Source of the DNA: Actinomycetota bacterium
GTDB taxonomy: Bacteria; Actinomycetota; Geothermincolia; Fen-727; JAQURN01
Assembly (NCBI GenBank): GCA_028715585.1
Contig: JAQURN010000088.1
Coordinates: 1-5,699, forward strand
Length of the DNA stretch: 5,699 nt
Direction: 5' to 3'
The translations under genes were made by a program, and so were the position numbers. Within the stretch, counting starts at the first letter, position 1, and the number at the start of each line of letters is the position of its first letter. Below are positions 5,645 through 5,699 of the stretch, in pieces. The notes under the pieces were generated by a model. The model was not told the origin of the DNA and searched no databases. It saw nothing but the letters and a program-made list of their open reading frames with translations.

Positions 5645-5699
5645 TCCCGCACTTGCCCACGCCCTGGTCTCGACCGGTGTCTGCGGCTCGGTGTCCTCA
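5645..5699 (+). other. Possible out-of-frame continuation of the methyltransferase gene
   Basis: If one C of the preceding run is removed, codons from the run to the window edge stay open and encode NPALAHALVSTGVCGSVSS. Most third positions in this stretch are G or C, as expected for coding sequence here. No start codon with a ribosome site for a separate gene is visible. Too little sequence remains to decide. Confidence 0.4.

Overview
The window reads as chromosomal DNA of moderate GC content from a Gram-positive-like bacterium. Shine-Dalgarno sites are strong (AGGAGG type), two of the five genes start with TTG, and there are secreted and membrane-anchored proteins. The repeat family in the first gene (a Trp-Tyr-Leu-Ala-Glu-Gly start and a Glu-Arg-Ala-Met-Tyr-Trp-Asn end) is one I associate with uncultured deep-branching Actinobacteriota. 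That taxonomic placement is recalled and inferred, not proven.

Left half, minus strand (1-3132). Positions 1-1936 hold the first 645 residues of a large secreted protein that runs off the left edge. It has a signal peptide, two consecutive domains resembling the sulfite-oxidase-type molybdopterin fold, and then at least three repeats of about 100 residues. Its 5' leader (about 1937-2170) is the most interesting part of the window. It has a promoter with a perfect TTGACA box, then a structured RNA resembling the molybdenum-cofactor (Moco) riboswitch, then two consecutive intrinsic-terminator hairpins, a third hairpin and a strong ribosome binding site. A Moco-type riboswitch in front of a protein with Moco-type domains makes a coherent regulatory unit. 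Upstream of it lies a TTG-started gene for a membrane protein with an N-terminal zinc ribbon, a Pro/Tyr-rich cytoplasmic linker, one membrane helix and an external domain (2221-3132).

Right half, plus strand (3339-5699). After a divergent intergenic region come three genes in one direction: a 94-residue GYD-domain protein, a YfcE/MJ0936-type metallophosphoesterase with all its metal-binding motifs, and a class I SAM-dependent methyltransferase with a C-terminal coiled coil and a basic amphipathic segment. The last two are tightly spaced and probably cotranscribed. The methyltransferase frame stops directly after a run of eight C. Deleting one C would keep a coding-like frame open to the window edge, so its C-terminus may be frameshifted by error, mutation or phase variation.

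No tRNA, rRNA, CRISPR array or insertion sequence was recognised.
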